Assembly (NCBI GenBank): GCA_029006935.1
Contig: JAQXGX010000087.1
Coordinates: 1-44,082 of the forward strand
DNA: 44,082 nucleotides
Source: Eggerthellales bacterium
GTDB taxonomy: Bacteria > Actinomycetota > Coriobacteriia > Coriobacteriales > Eggerthellaceae
Reading direction: 5' to 3'
Shown piece by piece: positions 18,883-28,125 of the stretch (positions are counted from its first letter, which is position 1; every line of letters starts with the position of its first letter). A model generated the notes under the pieces. It saw only the letters and a program-made list of their open reading frames with translations, ran no database searches and had not been told where the DNA came from. The translations under genes and the position numbers were made by a program.

Positions 18883-20369
18883 TACTCGGCTTCCTCCCTT
18901 GCCACGGCGGCCTCCGAAGATGCCGCTTCCTCAACTTCCTCTTCCTCCGGCGCCTCTTGCACGGCCTCCGGAAGGGGCTTCTCAGACTGCAGCTGAATGA
19001 CCGGCTTCTCCTGGCCGGTAATATGAACGGCCTCTATGACCACCTTCGACGGACCCTCTACCTCGGGCAGGTCGTACATGACGTCCTGGAGCACCCGCTC
19101 GCAGATGGAGCGCAGGCCACGGGCTCCGGTGCCGTGCTCCACCGCCTCCCGGGCAATGGCCCGCAGGGCGTCCGGGGTAACCTCCAGCTGGCAGTCCTCG
19201 AAGGAAAGCATCTTGCGGTACTGCTTCACCAGGGCGCTCTTAGGCTCCGTCAGGATGCGGACCAGGTCGTCCTCGCTCAGCTCATCCAGGGACGTGATGA
19301 CCGGGATGCGGCCCACGAACTCGGGGATCATGCCGAACTTGTTCAGGTCTTCCGGCAGCACCTGGGCCAAAAGCTCCGCCTCCGCCTGCTTCTTGGAGGA
19401 GGGAATGTCCACGTTGAAGCCCAGGCCGTGCTTGCCTACGCGCTGGGCCACGATGTCGGCCAGGCCCACGAAGGCGCCGCCCAGGATGAACAGGATGTTG
19501 GTGGTGTCGATGTGGATGAGCTCCTGCTGGGGATGCTTGCGGCCGCCCTGGGGCGGAACGCTGGCCTCGGTGCCCTCCACGATCTTCAGAAGGGCCTGCT
19601 GCACGCCTTCGCCGGAAACATCGCGGGTGATGGACAGGTTTTCCGCCTTGCGGGCGATCTTGTCGATCTCGTCGATGTAGATGATGCCGATCTGAGCGCG
19701 GGGAATGTCGAAGTCCGCGGCGGTGATCAGCTTCAGCAGGATGTTCTCCACGTCTTCGCCCACATAGCCTGCCTCGGTAAGGGTGGTGGCATCGGCAATG
19801 GCGAAGGGGACCTTCAGAGAACGTGCCAGAGTCTGGGCCAGAAGCGTCTTGCCAGAACCCGTGGGACCCAGGAGCATGATGTTGCTCTTGGCCAGCTCCA
19901 CATCATCGGCTTCGGCGCTTGCCCCCAGCTGGATGCGCTTGTAGTGGTTGTACACGGCCACGGAAAGGGCGCGCTTGGCCTGGTCCTGGCCCACCACGTG
20001 CTCCCCCAGCAGCTCGTAGAGCTCATGGGGCGTGGGCAGGTTGCCCAGGATCGAGGAAGCGTCAAGCCCGTCTGCGGAATCCCCGGGAACAAAGCCTTCG
20101 CCGGGAACGTAGCTTCCGTCCAGGTCCATGTAGCCCCCAGGACGGGAGATCCGCTCGTCGTCGAAGTCGTGCATGGACATCATGTTCTGCAGCACCGGGT
20201 TGAAGCCCAAATCCCGCATCATGGCGTCGGCGCAGATGGAGATGCACTCGTCGCAGATGTTGATGCCCTTAGGACCCTGGACCATGGCGGCAACCTCCTG
20301 GGGCTCCTTTCCACAGAAGGCGCAGGTGATGCCGCTTTTACGGGAACGTGAATCGCGTTCGTTTGCCAT
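18882..20369 (-). CDS. clpX: ATP-dependent Clp protease ATP-binding subunit ClpX
   Basis: Zn-binding CAFCGK...CDEC, Walker [19 protein letters not shown], Walker [11 protein letters not shown]. Confidence 0.97.
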   Translation of the reverse strand: MANERDSRSRKSGITCAFCGKEPQEVAAMVQGPKGINICDECISICADAMMRDLGFNPVLQNMMSMHDFDDERISRPGGYMDLDGSYVPGEGFVPGDSADGLDASSILGNLPTPHELYELLGEHVVGQDQAKRALSVAVYNHYKRIQLGASAEADDVELAKSNIMLLGPTGSGKTLLAQTLARSLKVPFAIADATTLTEAGYVGEDVENILLKLITAADFDIPRAQIGIIYIDEIDKIARKAENLSITRDVSGEGVQQALLKIVEGTEASVPPQGGRKHPQQELIHIDTTNILFILGGAFVGLADIVAQRVGKHGLGFNVDIPSSKKQAEAELLAQVLPEDLNKFGMIPEFVGRIPVITSLDELSEDDLVRILTEPKSALVKQYRKMLSFEDCQLEVTPDALRAIAREAVEHGTGARGLRSICERVLQDVMYDLPEVEGPSKVVIEAVHITGQEKPVIQLQSEKPLPEAVQEAPEEEEVEEAASSEAAVAREEAE

Positions 20370-20385
20370 AGGTTCGAAAACGTCC

Positions 20386-21033
20386 TTACTCGGCAGAAGC
20401 GCCGTGGGTTGCGGTGATCTTGTCGACCAGGCCGTACGCGAGGGCTTCCTCGGCGGTCATGTAGTTGTCGCGCTCGGTGTCGCGCATGATGGTCTCCATG
20501 TCCTGGCCCGTGTTGTCGGACAGGATCTTGTTCAGCTGCAGGCGGGTCTTCTTCATGAAGTCGGCCACGATCTGGATCTCCGTCTGCTGGCCCTGAGCGC
20601 CGCCCAGCGGCTGATGGATCAGGACCATGGAGTTGGGCAGGCAGTAGCGCTTGCCCTTGGCACCACTGGAAAGCAGCACGGCGGCCATGGAGGCGCAGCA
20701 GCCGATGCACACGGTGGAGACATCGGGCTTGATGAAGTTCATGGTGTCCAGAATGGCCAGACCCGCGGTAACAGAGCCGCCCGGGGAGTTGATGTACAGG
20801 CTGATGTCCTTTTCGGGATCAGCGCTTTCCAGGTGCAGCAGCTGGGCTACCACGGAGTTGGCCACGTTGTCATCGATCTGCTCCCCCAGGAAGATGATGC
20901 GGTCGTTCAGCAGGCGGGAGTAGATGTCGTAGCTGCGCTCGCCGCGGGGGGACTGCTCGATCACGTAGGGGATCAGGGCATTGTGGGGATTGGACGGGGC
21001 AACGAAGCCCGTCGAAGAAAGTTGCAAGCTCAT
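20386..21033 (-). CDS. clpP: ATP-dependent Clp protease proteolytic subunit
   Basis: [52 protein letters not shown]. Confidence 0.97.
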   Translation of the reverse strand: MSLQLSSTGFVAPSNPHNALIPYVIEQSPRGERSYDIYSRLLNDRIIFLGEQIDDNVANSVVAQLLHLESADPEKDISLYINSPGGSVTAGLAILDTMNFIKPDVSTVCIGCCASMAAVLLSSGAKGKRYCLPNSMVLIHQPLGGAQGQQTEIQIVADFMKKTRLQLNKILSDNTGQDMETIMRDTERDNYMTAEEALAYGLVDKITATHGASAE

Positions 21034-21174
21034 GGGCTACCTTCTTTCAAACCATCAGGACAGTCTAGTTATGGTTCCTATGATGTGGCACGGTCCGCCC
21101 TGCAAGCAAGACGGACCGTGCGATTCATACCAGTTCTTCAGAACAGGGACGCGCCCGTTTCGCCTGAAGGCTGA

Positions 21175-22485
21175 TTAGTCTTCAAGTGCGGAAACGATGG
21201 CGTTTTCCATGACGGCATCGGCGGCCTTCTGGCGCATGATGCCTTCGCGAATCAGATACAGGCGGCCGTTCTTGCGCCACTCGTCGTAGGTTGCCTGGGG
21301 ATCTTCCACGCCGGACTCACGGAACTCGTCCATGACCTCCTCATCGGAAGCGGTGATCTCATAATGGCGAGCCCAGGCGTCCAGAGCCAGGTTCTCGGAG
21401 GTCATCTGCTTGGCCTGGGCCTTCACGTCCTCCTTGAACTTGTCGGCATCGATACCCTGCTGTGCCAGGTAACCGTCGAAGGTCATGCCCTGGCGCTGCA
21501 GCTGGGAGAAGAACTCGGAGAGCAGACGGCTCTCGGTTTCCTCGACCATGGCCTCGGTGGGCTCGCCCTGCAGGCGCTCTGCCAGGGCAGCCAGGCACTG
21601 GTCCTCGCGCAGACGGGGCAGCACCTGGGCCTTCTGCTCGGCGATGGAGTCGCCCAGACGCTTGCGCAGGTCCTCCACGGTGTCGAAGTTGAAGGTTTCC
21701 TTGACCCACTCGTCGGTGACCTCAGGCTTGACCTCCTTCTTCACCGCAACGCACTCCACGTTGAAGGTGATTTCCTTGCCGCCCAGGTCAGCAGCCAGAG
21801 AACCCGGCTTGTCCACGGGAATGACCAGGTTGAACTCCTTGGTTTCGCCCTTCTTCATGCCCAGGACCTCGGCATCGAAGGCCTCGGGGAGCTGGCCGGC
21901 GCCCATGCGGTAGCGCTGCTCGGTCATGGCCAGGGCAGCCACCTCTTCGCCCTGCATGTCCTTGGCGGTAACGGTCAGGTCCACCACGCTGTCCTTCTTG
22001 ACCTTGGTGTTGGCGCGAGCGTTCTCATAGGTCACGTAGAAGGCGGTGGTCACCTCCAGCTGCTCGTCGATCTCGGCCTCGGTGGCACCCTCTGCCGGCA
22101 TCTTGATCTCCACGTTCTCGTAGCTGTCCAGCTCGAAGGTGGGAACCACGCCGATGGTCATGACGTAGGAGTAGTCCTTGCCGGCCTCCACCAGGTCGAT
22201 CTCACCGAACTCGGGCTGACCCACGGTGGAATAGCCCGTCTGGTCAAGAGCCAGGGGGAAGGTGTCGTTGACCAGGTCGTCGGTGACGGCTGCCCGAGCG
22301 GCCTCGGGGCCCAGCAGGCTGTCGATTACCGGACGGGGAGCCTTGCCCTTGCGGAAGCCCGGGAAGCTGTACTGACGGGCGAAGGTGCGGTACTGCTTGC
22401 CAATACGGTCGTTGATTTCCTTGGCATCAACGGTCACCGTGATCTCGATGCGATTATCCTCAAGGGTCTTTACGTTCGTCTGCAC
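21175..22485 (-). CDS. tig: Trigger factor
   Basis: FPGFRKGKAPRPVI signature, PPIase-like and C-terminal domains; upstream of clpP-clpX. Confidence 0.95.
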   Translation of the reverse strand: MQTNVKTLEDNRIEITVTVDAKEINDRIGKQYRTFARQYSFPGFRKGKAPRPVIDSLLGPEAARAAVTDDLVNDTFPLALDQTGYSTVGQPEFGEIDLVEAGKDYSYVMTIGVVPTFELDSYENVEIKMPAEGATEAEIDEQLEVTTAFYVTYENARANTKVKKDSVVDLTVTAKDMQGEEVAALAMTEQRYRMGAGQLPEAFDAEVLGMKKGETKEFNLVIPVDKPGSLAADLGGKEITFNVECVAVKKEVKPEVTDEWVKETFNFDTVEDLRKRLGDSIAEQKAQVLPRLREDQCLAALAERLQGEPTEAMVEETESRLLSEFFSQLQRQGMTFDGYLAQQGIDADKFKEDVKAQAKQMTSENLALDAWARHYEITASDEEVMDEFRESGVEDPQATYDEWRKNGRLYLIREGIMRQKAADAVMENAIVSALED

Positions 22486-22689
22486 TTAAGTTCCTCCAAT
22501 AGTTGTTTCTACGTGCCTTGCGGCGATAAAGGCGGCGCGCTTGCGCAAACCAGCGCTTGCGCATCCAGGCGACAACGTCCGACGGAAAGCCGTTCGAAAG
22601 CGCCTTTGCCCAAACGCGCCAATAGCGAATTATCGCACATCTAGTCAATCGTTGAAAGATTAAACCATAAGGACGAAAGGGGCAAACAG

Positions 22690-22728
22690 AATGCCGCCCG
22701 CGGGGACGCTCGACCCCACGGACGGCAT
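22690..22728 (-). terminator. Hairpin downstream of the ABC ATPase gene
   Basis: atgccgcccgcgggg...ccccacggacggcat stem-loop. Confidence 0.5.
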
Positions 22729-22762
22729 AGACGGGCTCTTCTTCGCCCCTCTTCTTCGTCCC

Positions 22763-23503
22763 CTACTTGATGTGACCTAGGAAGTCCTTGGTTCGCTCGG
22801 ACTTGGGATGGTCGAAAACCTGCTCGGGGGTTCCGTCTTCCACCACCACGCCGCCTTCCATGAAGATCACCCGGTCGGCGACCTCGCGGGCAAAGCCCAT
22901 CTCATGGGTGACCACCACCATGGTCATGCCCGCCTCGGCCAGGCCGCGCATAACGTCCAGGACGCCGCGGACCAGCTCCGGGTCAAGGGCGCTGGTGGCC
23001 TCGTCGAAGAGCATCACGTGGGGGTTCATGGCCAGGGCGCGGGCTATGGCCACGCGCTGCTGCTGGCCGCCGGAAAGCTGGGAGGGCATGTAGTCGGCGC
23101 GGTCCGCAAGGCCCACGCGCTCCAGCTGCTCCAGGGCAATGCGCTCCGCTTCCTCCTTGGAGCGGCCGAGCACCTTGCGCTGGGCGAGCATGACGTTCTT
23201 CTTGGCGGAAAGATGAGGGAACAGGTTGAACTGCTGGAACACCATGCCCACGTGCTCGCGGAGCTTGTCCACGTTGGTCTTGGGGTCGGTGATCTCCTGT
23301 CCTTCGATGTAGATGTGGCCGCCGGTGGGGGTCTCCAGCAGGTTGATGCAGCGCAGCATGGTGGACTTGCCGGAGCCGGAAGGTCCCAGGACCACCACTA
23401 CCTCGCCCTTCTTGATCTCGATGTTCACGTCCCTCAGGACCACGTTGTCGCCGAATGCCTTTTCCAGATGGCGGATGCTCACCATGGACTCAGTGCTACT
23501 CAC
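22763..23503 (-). CDS. Polar amino-acid ABC transporter ATP-binding protein (GlnQ-like)
   Basis: [42 protein letters not shown] and [19 protein letters not shown] start 23503 or ATG 23485. Confidence 0.93.
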   Translation of the reverse strand: MSSTESMVSIRHLEKAFGDNVVLRDVNIEIKKGEVVVVLGPSGSGKSTMLRCINLLETPTGGHIYIEGQEITDPKTNVDKLREHVGMVFQQFNLFPHLSAKKNVMLAQRKVLGRSKEEAERIALEQLERVGLADRADYMPSQLSGGQQQRVAIARALAMNPHVMLFDEATSALDPELVRGVLDVMRGLAEAGMTMVVVTHEMGFAREVADRVIFMEGGVVVEDGTPEQVFDHPKSERTKDFLGHIK

Positions 23504-24881
23504 CGTCAGCTCCCTTCTGATCGTCAGACGCCGCCTGAGGGGCCGCCTGCTTCTTAGCCCCAAGACGCAGCTTGCGCTTGGGCTTGGGTGCCGGTGCGCC
23601 GCCGCCGTTGTCGGCCAGGGCCAGGCGCTTCTCCAGCACGGTGACCACGCGGATAAGCGGCAGGGTCACCACCAGGTAGAAGAAGGCAGCCACGATGTAA
23701 GGGGTCATGTTGCCGGTAAGGGCCACCACGGAGCGGGAGTAGAGCATGAGTTCCATCACGCCCACTGCTGCCAGCAGGGAGGTGTCCTTGTACAGCAAAA
23801 TGAACTCGGAGGTCATGGTGGGGATCACGCGACGCACGGTCTGGGGAATGATCACGCTGAACATGGTCTGGGCCTGGTTCATGCCCAGGGAACGGGAGGC
23901 CTCGAACTGGCCCTTGGGGATGGACTGGATGCCGGCACGCAGGATCTCGCACATGTAGGCGCCCGAGTTGAAGGCCATGACCATGACCGCCAGCACGTAC
24001 TGGTTCAGGTTGATACCCATGAGGGGCAGGCCGAAGAAGGCGATGTAGATCTGCAGGAACAGCGGGGTGCCGCGGATGACGCCCGTGTAAAGGGCGGCCA
24101 CCACGTGCATGATCTTGGAGCGGGAAATCTTCATGAAGGCTGCCGCCAGGCCGATGGGAATGGCCAGGGGGAAGCCCACCAGGCACAGGGCAAGGGAGAT
24201 GAGCCAGCCGGTGAACACGGTCGGAATGGAGGACACGATCAGCTGGGGCTCAAGGAACAGGCGTAGCACGGTCACGGAGTTCCATGCCTGGATGAAGGGT
24301 TGCTCGTCCATCCAGTTGACGATCTTCTGGGCCAGCGATGCCTGGGTCACCTCGATGGAGGGAGACTGAGCAAGCTGCTCCACCTGGCCGTCGTCGCGGG
24401 TGAAGGAGCCGGAAAGGGTTACCTCGCCGGTGATGTTGGGCAGGCAGGCGTTGTAGGTTTCGATGCGCACTCGCAGGCCCGCCTCCAAGGGGGTGGCGAA
24501 GTCCACGGTAACGCTTTCGTTCTGCTCGTCGATGACCGCTTGGGCGTCCACGCTCAAGCGCTCGATGCCGTTCAGCACCGTCAGGCGAGCGGAGGAGTCG
24601 GCGGTCAGGTCGGATCCTTCGGGGAACTGGACGGTCACCGAGGAAACGGATTCGCCCTTGTCCACCACCGCTTCCCAGGTCACGCGGGTGGGCACGCCGC
24701 CCAGCACGTTACCCGTGGATGTTTCGTTGCCCTTCGCCGTGGTCACGTCCTGGGTCAGCGCACTTGCCAGCAGGGGCATGAGCGTGATCACCAGGGAAAG
24801 CGAAAGAGCCGTGACCAGCGTCTTCTTCAGAACGCCCTTCAAGTCAGCAGCCATGTTTTGAAATCCCCTTGTTCTATGCAT
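23496..24881 (-). CDS. Polar amino-acid ABC transporter permease with N-terminal extracytoplasmic extension
   Basis: HisM-type permease motif [43 protein letters not shown]; about 200 residues, including a signal-like TM, precede the permease core. Confidence 0.92.
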   Translation of the reverse strand: MHRTRGFQNMAADLKGVLKKTLVTALSLSLVITLMPLLASALTQDVTTAKGNETSTGNVLGGVPTRVTWEAVVDKGESVSSVTVQFPEGSDLTADSSARLTVLNGIERLSVDAQAVIDEQNESVTVDFATPLEAGLRVRIETYNACLPNITGEVTLSGSFTRDDGQVEQLAQSPSIEVTQASLAQKIVNWMDEQPFIQAWNSVTVLRLFLEPQLIVSSIPTVFTGWLISLALCLVGFPLAIPIGLAAAFMKISRSKIMHVVAALYTGVIRGTPLFLQIYIAFFGLPLMGINLNQYVLAVMVMAFNSGAYMCEILRAGIQSIPKGQFEASRSLGMNQAQTMFSVIIPQTVRRVIPTMTSEFILLYKDTSLLAAVGVMELMLYSRSVVALTGNMTPYIVAAFFYLVVTLPLIRVVTVLEKRLALADNGGGAPAPKPKRKLRLGAKKQAAPQAASDDQKGADGE

Positions 24882-24918
24882 AAAAACCGAATACAGAGCG
24901 CTTCATTATACGATAAAC

Positions 24919-24966
24919 ACGCAAAAAATAGGGGAACCGTCCGCAATGGGCTGCAGACGGTCCCCC
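24919..24966 (-). terminator. Intra-operon terminator/attenuator between substrate-binding and permease genes
   Basis: ggggaaccgtccgc...gcagacggtccccc stem; minus-strand U-tract from gcaaaaaata on +. Confidence 0.65.
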
Positions 24967-24991
24967 ACAGGTGCGCTTGAGAAGCGAAGGC

Positions 24992-25813
24992 TTAGCCCAG
25001 GTACTCCTTGATGAGCTTGTCGTAGGTGCCGTCCTCCACGATCTCCTTCAGGGTCTTGTTGAAGGCAGCGGTCAGCTCGGGGTTGTCCTTGTTGACGATG
25101 ATGCCGTACTGCTCGCCGGTGGGGATGACCTCAAGGACGGTCATGTCCTTGTACTCGCCGGCCACATGGGCTTCGGCGACGGGGTCGTCATAGATGGCGG
25201 CGTCGATCTTGCCCGTGCGCAGGGCCTGCAGCAGGTCGGGGGTTTCCTGGAAGGGGGTGTAGTCAGCCTTCTTCAGGTTTTCCTTGGCCCATGCCTCGCC
25301 GGAGGAACCGGACTGGGCGCCGATCTTCAGCTCAGCGGAGTTCAGGTCCTCCTTCTTCTGGAACTTGGCGTCCTTCAGGACCACCACGGCCAGGTTGGAG
25401 TCATAGTAGGAATCGGTGAAGTCCACCTGCTCGGCGCGCTCGTCGTCGATGGTGATGGCGCTGATGGCAACATCCACGGAGGAACCGCCGGCAACTGCGG
25501 TGACCAGGGAGTCGAAGGCCTGGTTCTTAAGCTCGACCTCCAGGCCCAGGCGATCGCCGATCTCCTGCATCAGAGCAGGGTCAAAGCCCTTGATCTCCTT
25601 GCCGTCCATGTACTCCATGGGCGGATAGTCGGCACTGGTAGCAACCGTGATGGTGCCCTCGTTGATGAGCTTGAAGTCAGCAGTGGCATCCTGCTGGGTG
25701 TTGCCGCCGCCGCATGCGGTCAGGGCAAGGCAGCCAGCCAGGAGCGCTGCGCAGGAACCCGCCGCAAGAAGCTTCTTTCCAATCTTCATGGTGTTCTCCC
25801 TCTGTTTTCGCAA
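24992..25813 (-). CDS. Amino-acid ABC transporter substrate-binding lipoprotein
   Basis: Lipobox LAGCLALTACGG; EGTITVATSADYPPMEYMDGKEIKGFDPALMQEIGDRLG (SBP family 3). Confidence 0.94.
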   Translation of the reverse strand: MRKQRENTMKIGKKLLAAGSCAALLAGCLALTACGGGNTQQDATADFKLINEGTITVATSADYPPMEYMDGKEIKGFDPALMQEIGDRLGLEVELKNQAFDSLVTAVAGGSSVDVAISAITIDDERAEQVDFTDSYYDSNLAVVVLKDAKFQKKEDLNSAELKIGAQSGSSGEAWAKENLKKADYTPFQETPDLLQALRTGKIDAAIYDDPVAEAHVAGEYKDMTVLEVIPTGEQYGIIVNKDNPELTAAFNKTLKEIVEDGTYDKLIKEYLG

Positions 25814-25942
25814 TAAACGACTTCGTATTCACTTTTTATGAATACTGCAAGTATTTTACCCATTTCTTGCGTCTATTCCGCGGCAATTCCAGTTTGTGAC
25901 CAACAGGAAATACCTCAGCGGAGGGAAAACCCGCCGCCTTCC

Positions 25943-26779
25943 CTATTCGGCTCCCATCTGGGCCCATTCCACCCCGCCCAGAGAGCAGGGGCGATCGCAG
26001 GCAAGGAGCATGACGTTGTCCGACCCTCCGAAGTCTGAGTCCGGACAGGGGATCACGTACACGTAGGGAAAGACTGCGGCCAGGGTCCGAACCCCCCGCT
26101 CAACCGTGGGTCCGTAGGCGCCTTCTTCGTCCACCACGTTCAGAACGTACACCCCGCCCGGCCTCAGGGCACGGCGAGCATGCTCGCACACCTCCACGGC
26201 TTCCTGGCCGCCGGACGGAGCCGCTCCCGCGAAGCAGTCGTTGATGACCACGTCGTAGTCCATGCCGCAAGCACCAAGCAGGTAGTCCTGGGCCCTGGCG
26301 CTGACCAGGTTCAGCCGCGGGCCAGATTCCCCGCATCGCTCCTTTAGCAGGTCGTCCAGGAAGAAATGGCGGCGGGCTATGCGGGTGACCAGCGGGTCCG
26401 CCTCCAACACATCCACGGAAACGTCCGGATGGCGGCTTATCACGTGCTTCGGGTAAGCGTAGCCCCCTCCGCCCAGCATGAGCATGCGTCGACGAGGATT
26501 GGCGGGGCTTTCGTCGTCAAACACGTGGTCGAAGGCCCGGTAGTACTCGAACACCAGGTCGAATCGACGCGCCGGGGAAACATAGGTGGCGCTCTGGTAC
26601 ACGCCTCCCTGGGAAAGCACGCGAACGCGCTCCCCTTCCTTGGTGGTTGTTTCGAACACGGTGATGGGGCCGAACTTCGCAAGGGGATACCAGCGCACAT
26701 GGCAAAGAGTCGCGGCGGCGGCTGCCCCCGCCAAGGCGGCGGCGGTCACGGCGCTAAGCAGCAGGGGTTTCCTCTTCAC
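25943..26779 (-). CDS. Spermidine synthase-like methyltransferase-fold protein with N-terminal TM/signal segment
   Basis: MLMLGGGGYAYPKHVISRHPDVSVDVLEADPLV and YDVVINDCFAGAAPSGG...LRPGGVYVLNVV. Confidence 0.8.
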   Translation of the reverse strand: MKRKPLLLSAVTAAALAGAAAAATLCHVRWYPLAKFGPITVFETTTKEGERVRVLSQGGVYQSATYVSPARRFDLVFEYYRAFDHVFDDESPANPRRRMLMLGGGGYAYPKHVISRHPDVSVDVLEADPLVTRIARRHFFLDDLLKERCGESGPRLNLVSARAQDYLLGACGMDYDVVINDCFAGAAPSGGQEAVEVCEHARRALRPGGVYVLNVVDEEGAYGPTVERGVRTLAAVFPYVYVIPCPDSDFGGSDNVMLLACDRPCSLGGVEWAQMGAE

Positions 26780-27131
26780 GGGGCATCCTTTCGTCGAATC
26801 CGATTCAGTAGGTCGGGTCTAAGCGGCGCCGAAACAGGCGCAACGCCCTTTTGGGAAGCATAGCCGATTGCGGCCAACGCCGCCCGCCGCGCAGAGGGAC
26901 CGCTCCTGTTAGGGACGCCGTTGCCCGAATCGGCCCCCACCCGTTAGCCGGCCCGGGCAAACAGCGGCCGTGGTCGTGACCTCGGTGCCCCGCGATTCAT
27001 GCTGCGAGCGGGCCTTGGCCTACCCGCCCCTCGGTGCACCCGACCTCCGAAGCCCGGCGCGGCCCCGCTCGCAAGCCACAGCCCGCGGTTTGCCCAGGGT
27101 AGTTTTTTTTCGCCCTTTTCGGGGGTCAAAT

Positions 27132-27371
27132 CGGGGTTCTGCACGACCATGCTCCTCAGGTCAGGATAGTTATCCGCTCCTTCGTCCTTGCGGCAAAATA
27201 CAGGCAAGCCCCTGACCTGGGGTTTCCCCGACGTGCTGATGCGGGGAGTGGGCGAAGGATACCGCGACTCCGGAAATGGAAGCTGAGAGGGCTCGCGGAA
27301 TCGTACAGAACCGCGGTTTCATGCCCGGAAAGCCCCTGATTTCTGCCCTGGAAACGGAATCGTACAGAACC
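27132..27371. repeat. Intergenic repeat GGAATCGTACAGAACC (2 direct copies plus a diverged inverted copy)
   Basis: Exact copies at 27297-27312 and 27356-27371; inverted related GGGGTTCTGCACGACC near 27133-27148. Confidence 0.65.
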
Positions 27372-27591
27372 TCGAGTTCTCGGACGAAGGGGAACGCGGC
27401 TCAACCAAGGATGGCAATATGCACGGGCTTCGCCTCCCGCTCAACCCAGGCCCTCCCGCCCCGTGTCAATTTGGACGTCGAAAGCGGGCTTGCGCCCCCG
27501 AAATAAAGGGGTCGTTAGACCAGCAATGAGGCAGCTCGCCCAGCCCTTGGCACCCCAGCCTCAGTCTCACCCGAAGCCGGATGCCCCGCAA

Positions 27592-27618
27592 AACAAAAAA
27601 ACCTCCCAGAAGGGAGGT
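27592..27618 (-). terminator. Terminator downstream of the tRNA-Lys pair
   Basis: acctcccagaagggaggt hairpin; minus-strand TTTTTTT tract. Confidence 0.7.
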
Positions 27619-27628
27619 CAAATTCGAA

Positions 27629-27704
27629 TGGTGGACCGTCGGGGACTCGAACCCCGGACCTTGGGATTAAGAGTCCCCTGCTCTACCAACTAAGCTAACG
27701 GTCC
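27629..27704 (-). tRNA. tRNA-Lys (anticodon CTT), CCA encoded
   Basis: Cloverleaf GGACCGTTAGCTTAGTTGGTAGAGCAGGGGACTCTTAATCCCAAGGTCCGGGGTTCGAGTCCCCGACGGTCCACCA. Confidence 0.95.
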
Positions 27705-27733
27705 AAGAAAACATACGTTGTGCTCGAATCAGA

Positions 27734-27809
27734 TGGTGGACCGTCGGGGACTCGAACCCCGGACCTTGGGATTAAGAGTCCCCTGCTCTACCAACTAAGC
27801 TAACGGTCC
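27734..27809 (-). tRNA. tRNA-Lys (anticodon CTT), identical second copy
   Basis: Same 76-nt sequence as 27629-27704, offset 105 bp. Confidence 0.95.
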
Positions 27810-27875
27810 GTTTTCATCCGATGAACACTGCCCACGCGCCTTCGCGCCGGGCGTATGCGATTATCAAAAGCGCGC

Positions 27876-27952
27876 TGGGGTGGGTAATGGGACTCGAACC
27901 CACGATCTCCAGAGCCACAATCTGGCGCCTTAGCCAACTAGGCCATACCCAC
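27876..27952 (-). tRNA. tRNA-His (anticodon GTG), CCA encoded
   Basis: GTGGGTATGGCCTAGTTGGCTAAGGCGCCAGATTGTGGCTCTGGAGATCGTGGGTTCGAGTCCCATTACCCACCCCA. Confidence 0.94.
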
Positions 27953-28125
27953 CATGAGCGCAGGGCAATAGTATACGCACCTTGCTTTCCCCGCGCAAGT
28001 ATGTTTTATAAAATAATTCGGGTACAATCTGGTAGTCCCCCTCAGGGCTCTACTTATATATTCCAGGCGCACCAGCGCCCCAATCACGAGCGGCCCCATC
28101 CTCCGCCGCTGCCCCTAGGAGAGAA

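Noticed and set aside
16810-18996. 728-aa plus-strand ORF
   Set aside because: Shadow ORF antisense to valS; His/Val/Gly/Leu-rich without domain motifs.
21089-21120. Hairpin cacggtccg...cggaccgtg downstream of tig as a Rho-independent terminator
   Set aside because: Perfect stem but no U-tract on the minus strand, so not called a terminator.
26944-27404. Small ORFs in the 27-kb intergenic segment
   Set aside because: Low-complexity, overlap repeats and hairpins, no plausible start signals; better treated as noncoding repeats.
27629-27952. tRNA cluster as an integration site
   Set aside because: No integrase or partial tRNA duplication nearby; the Lys copies are both full length.
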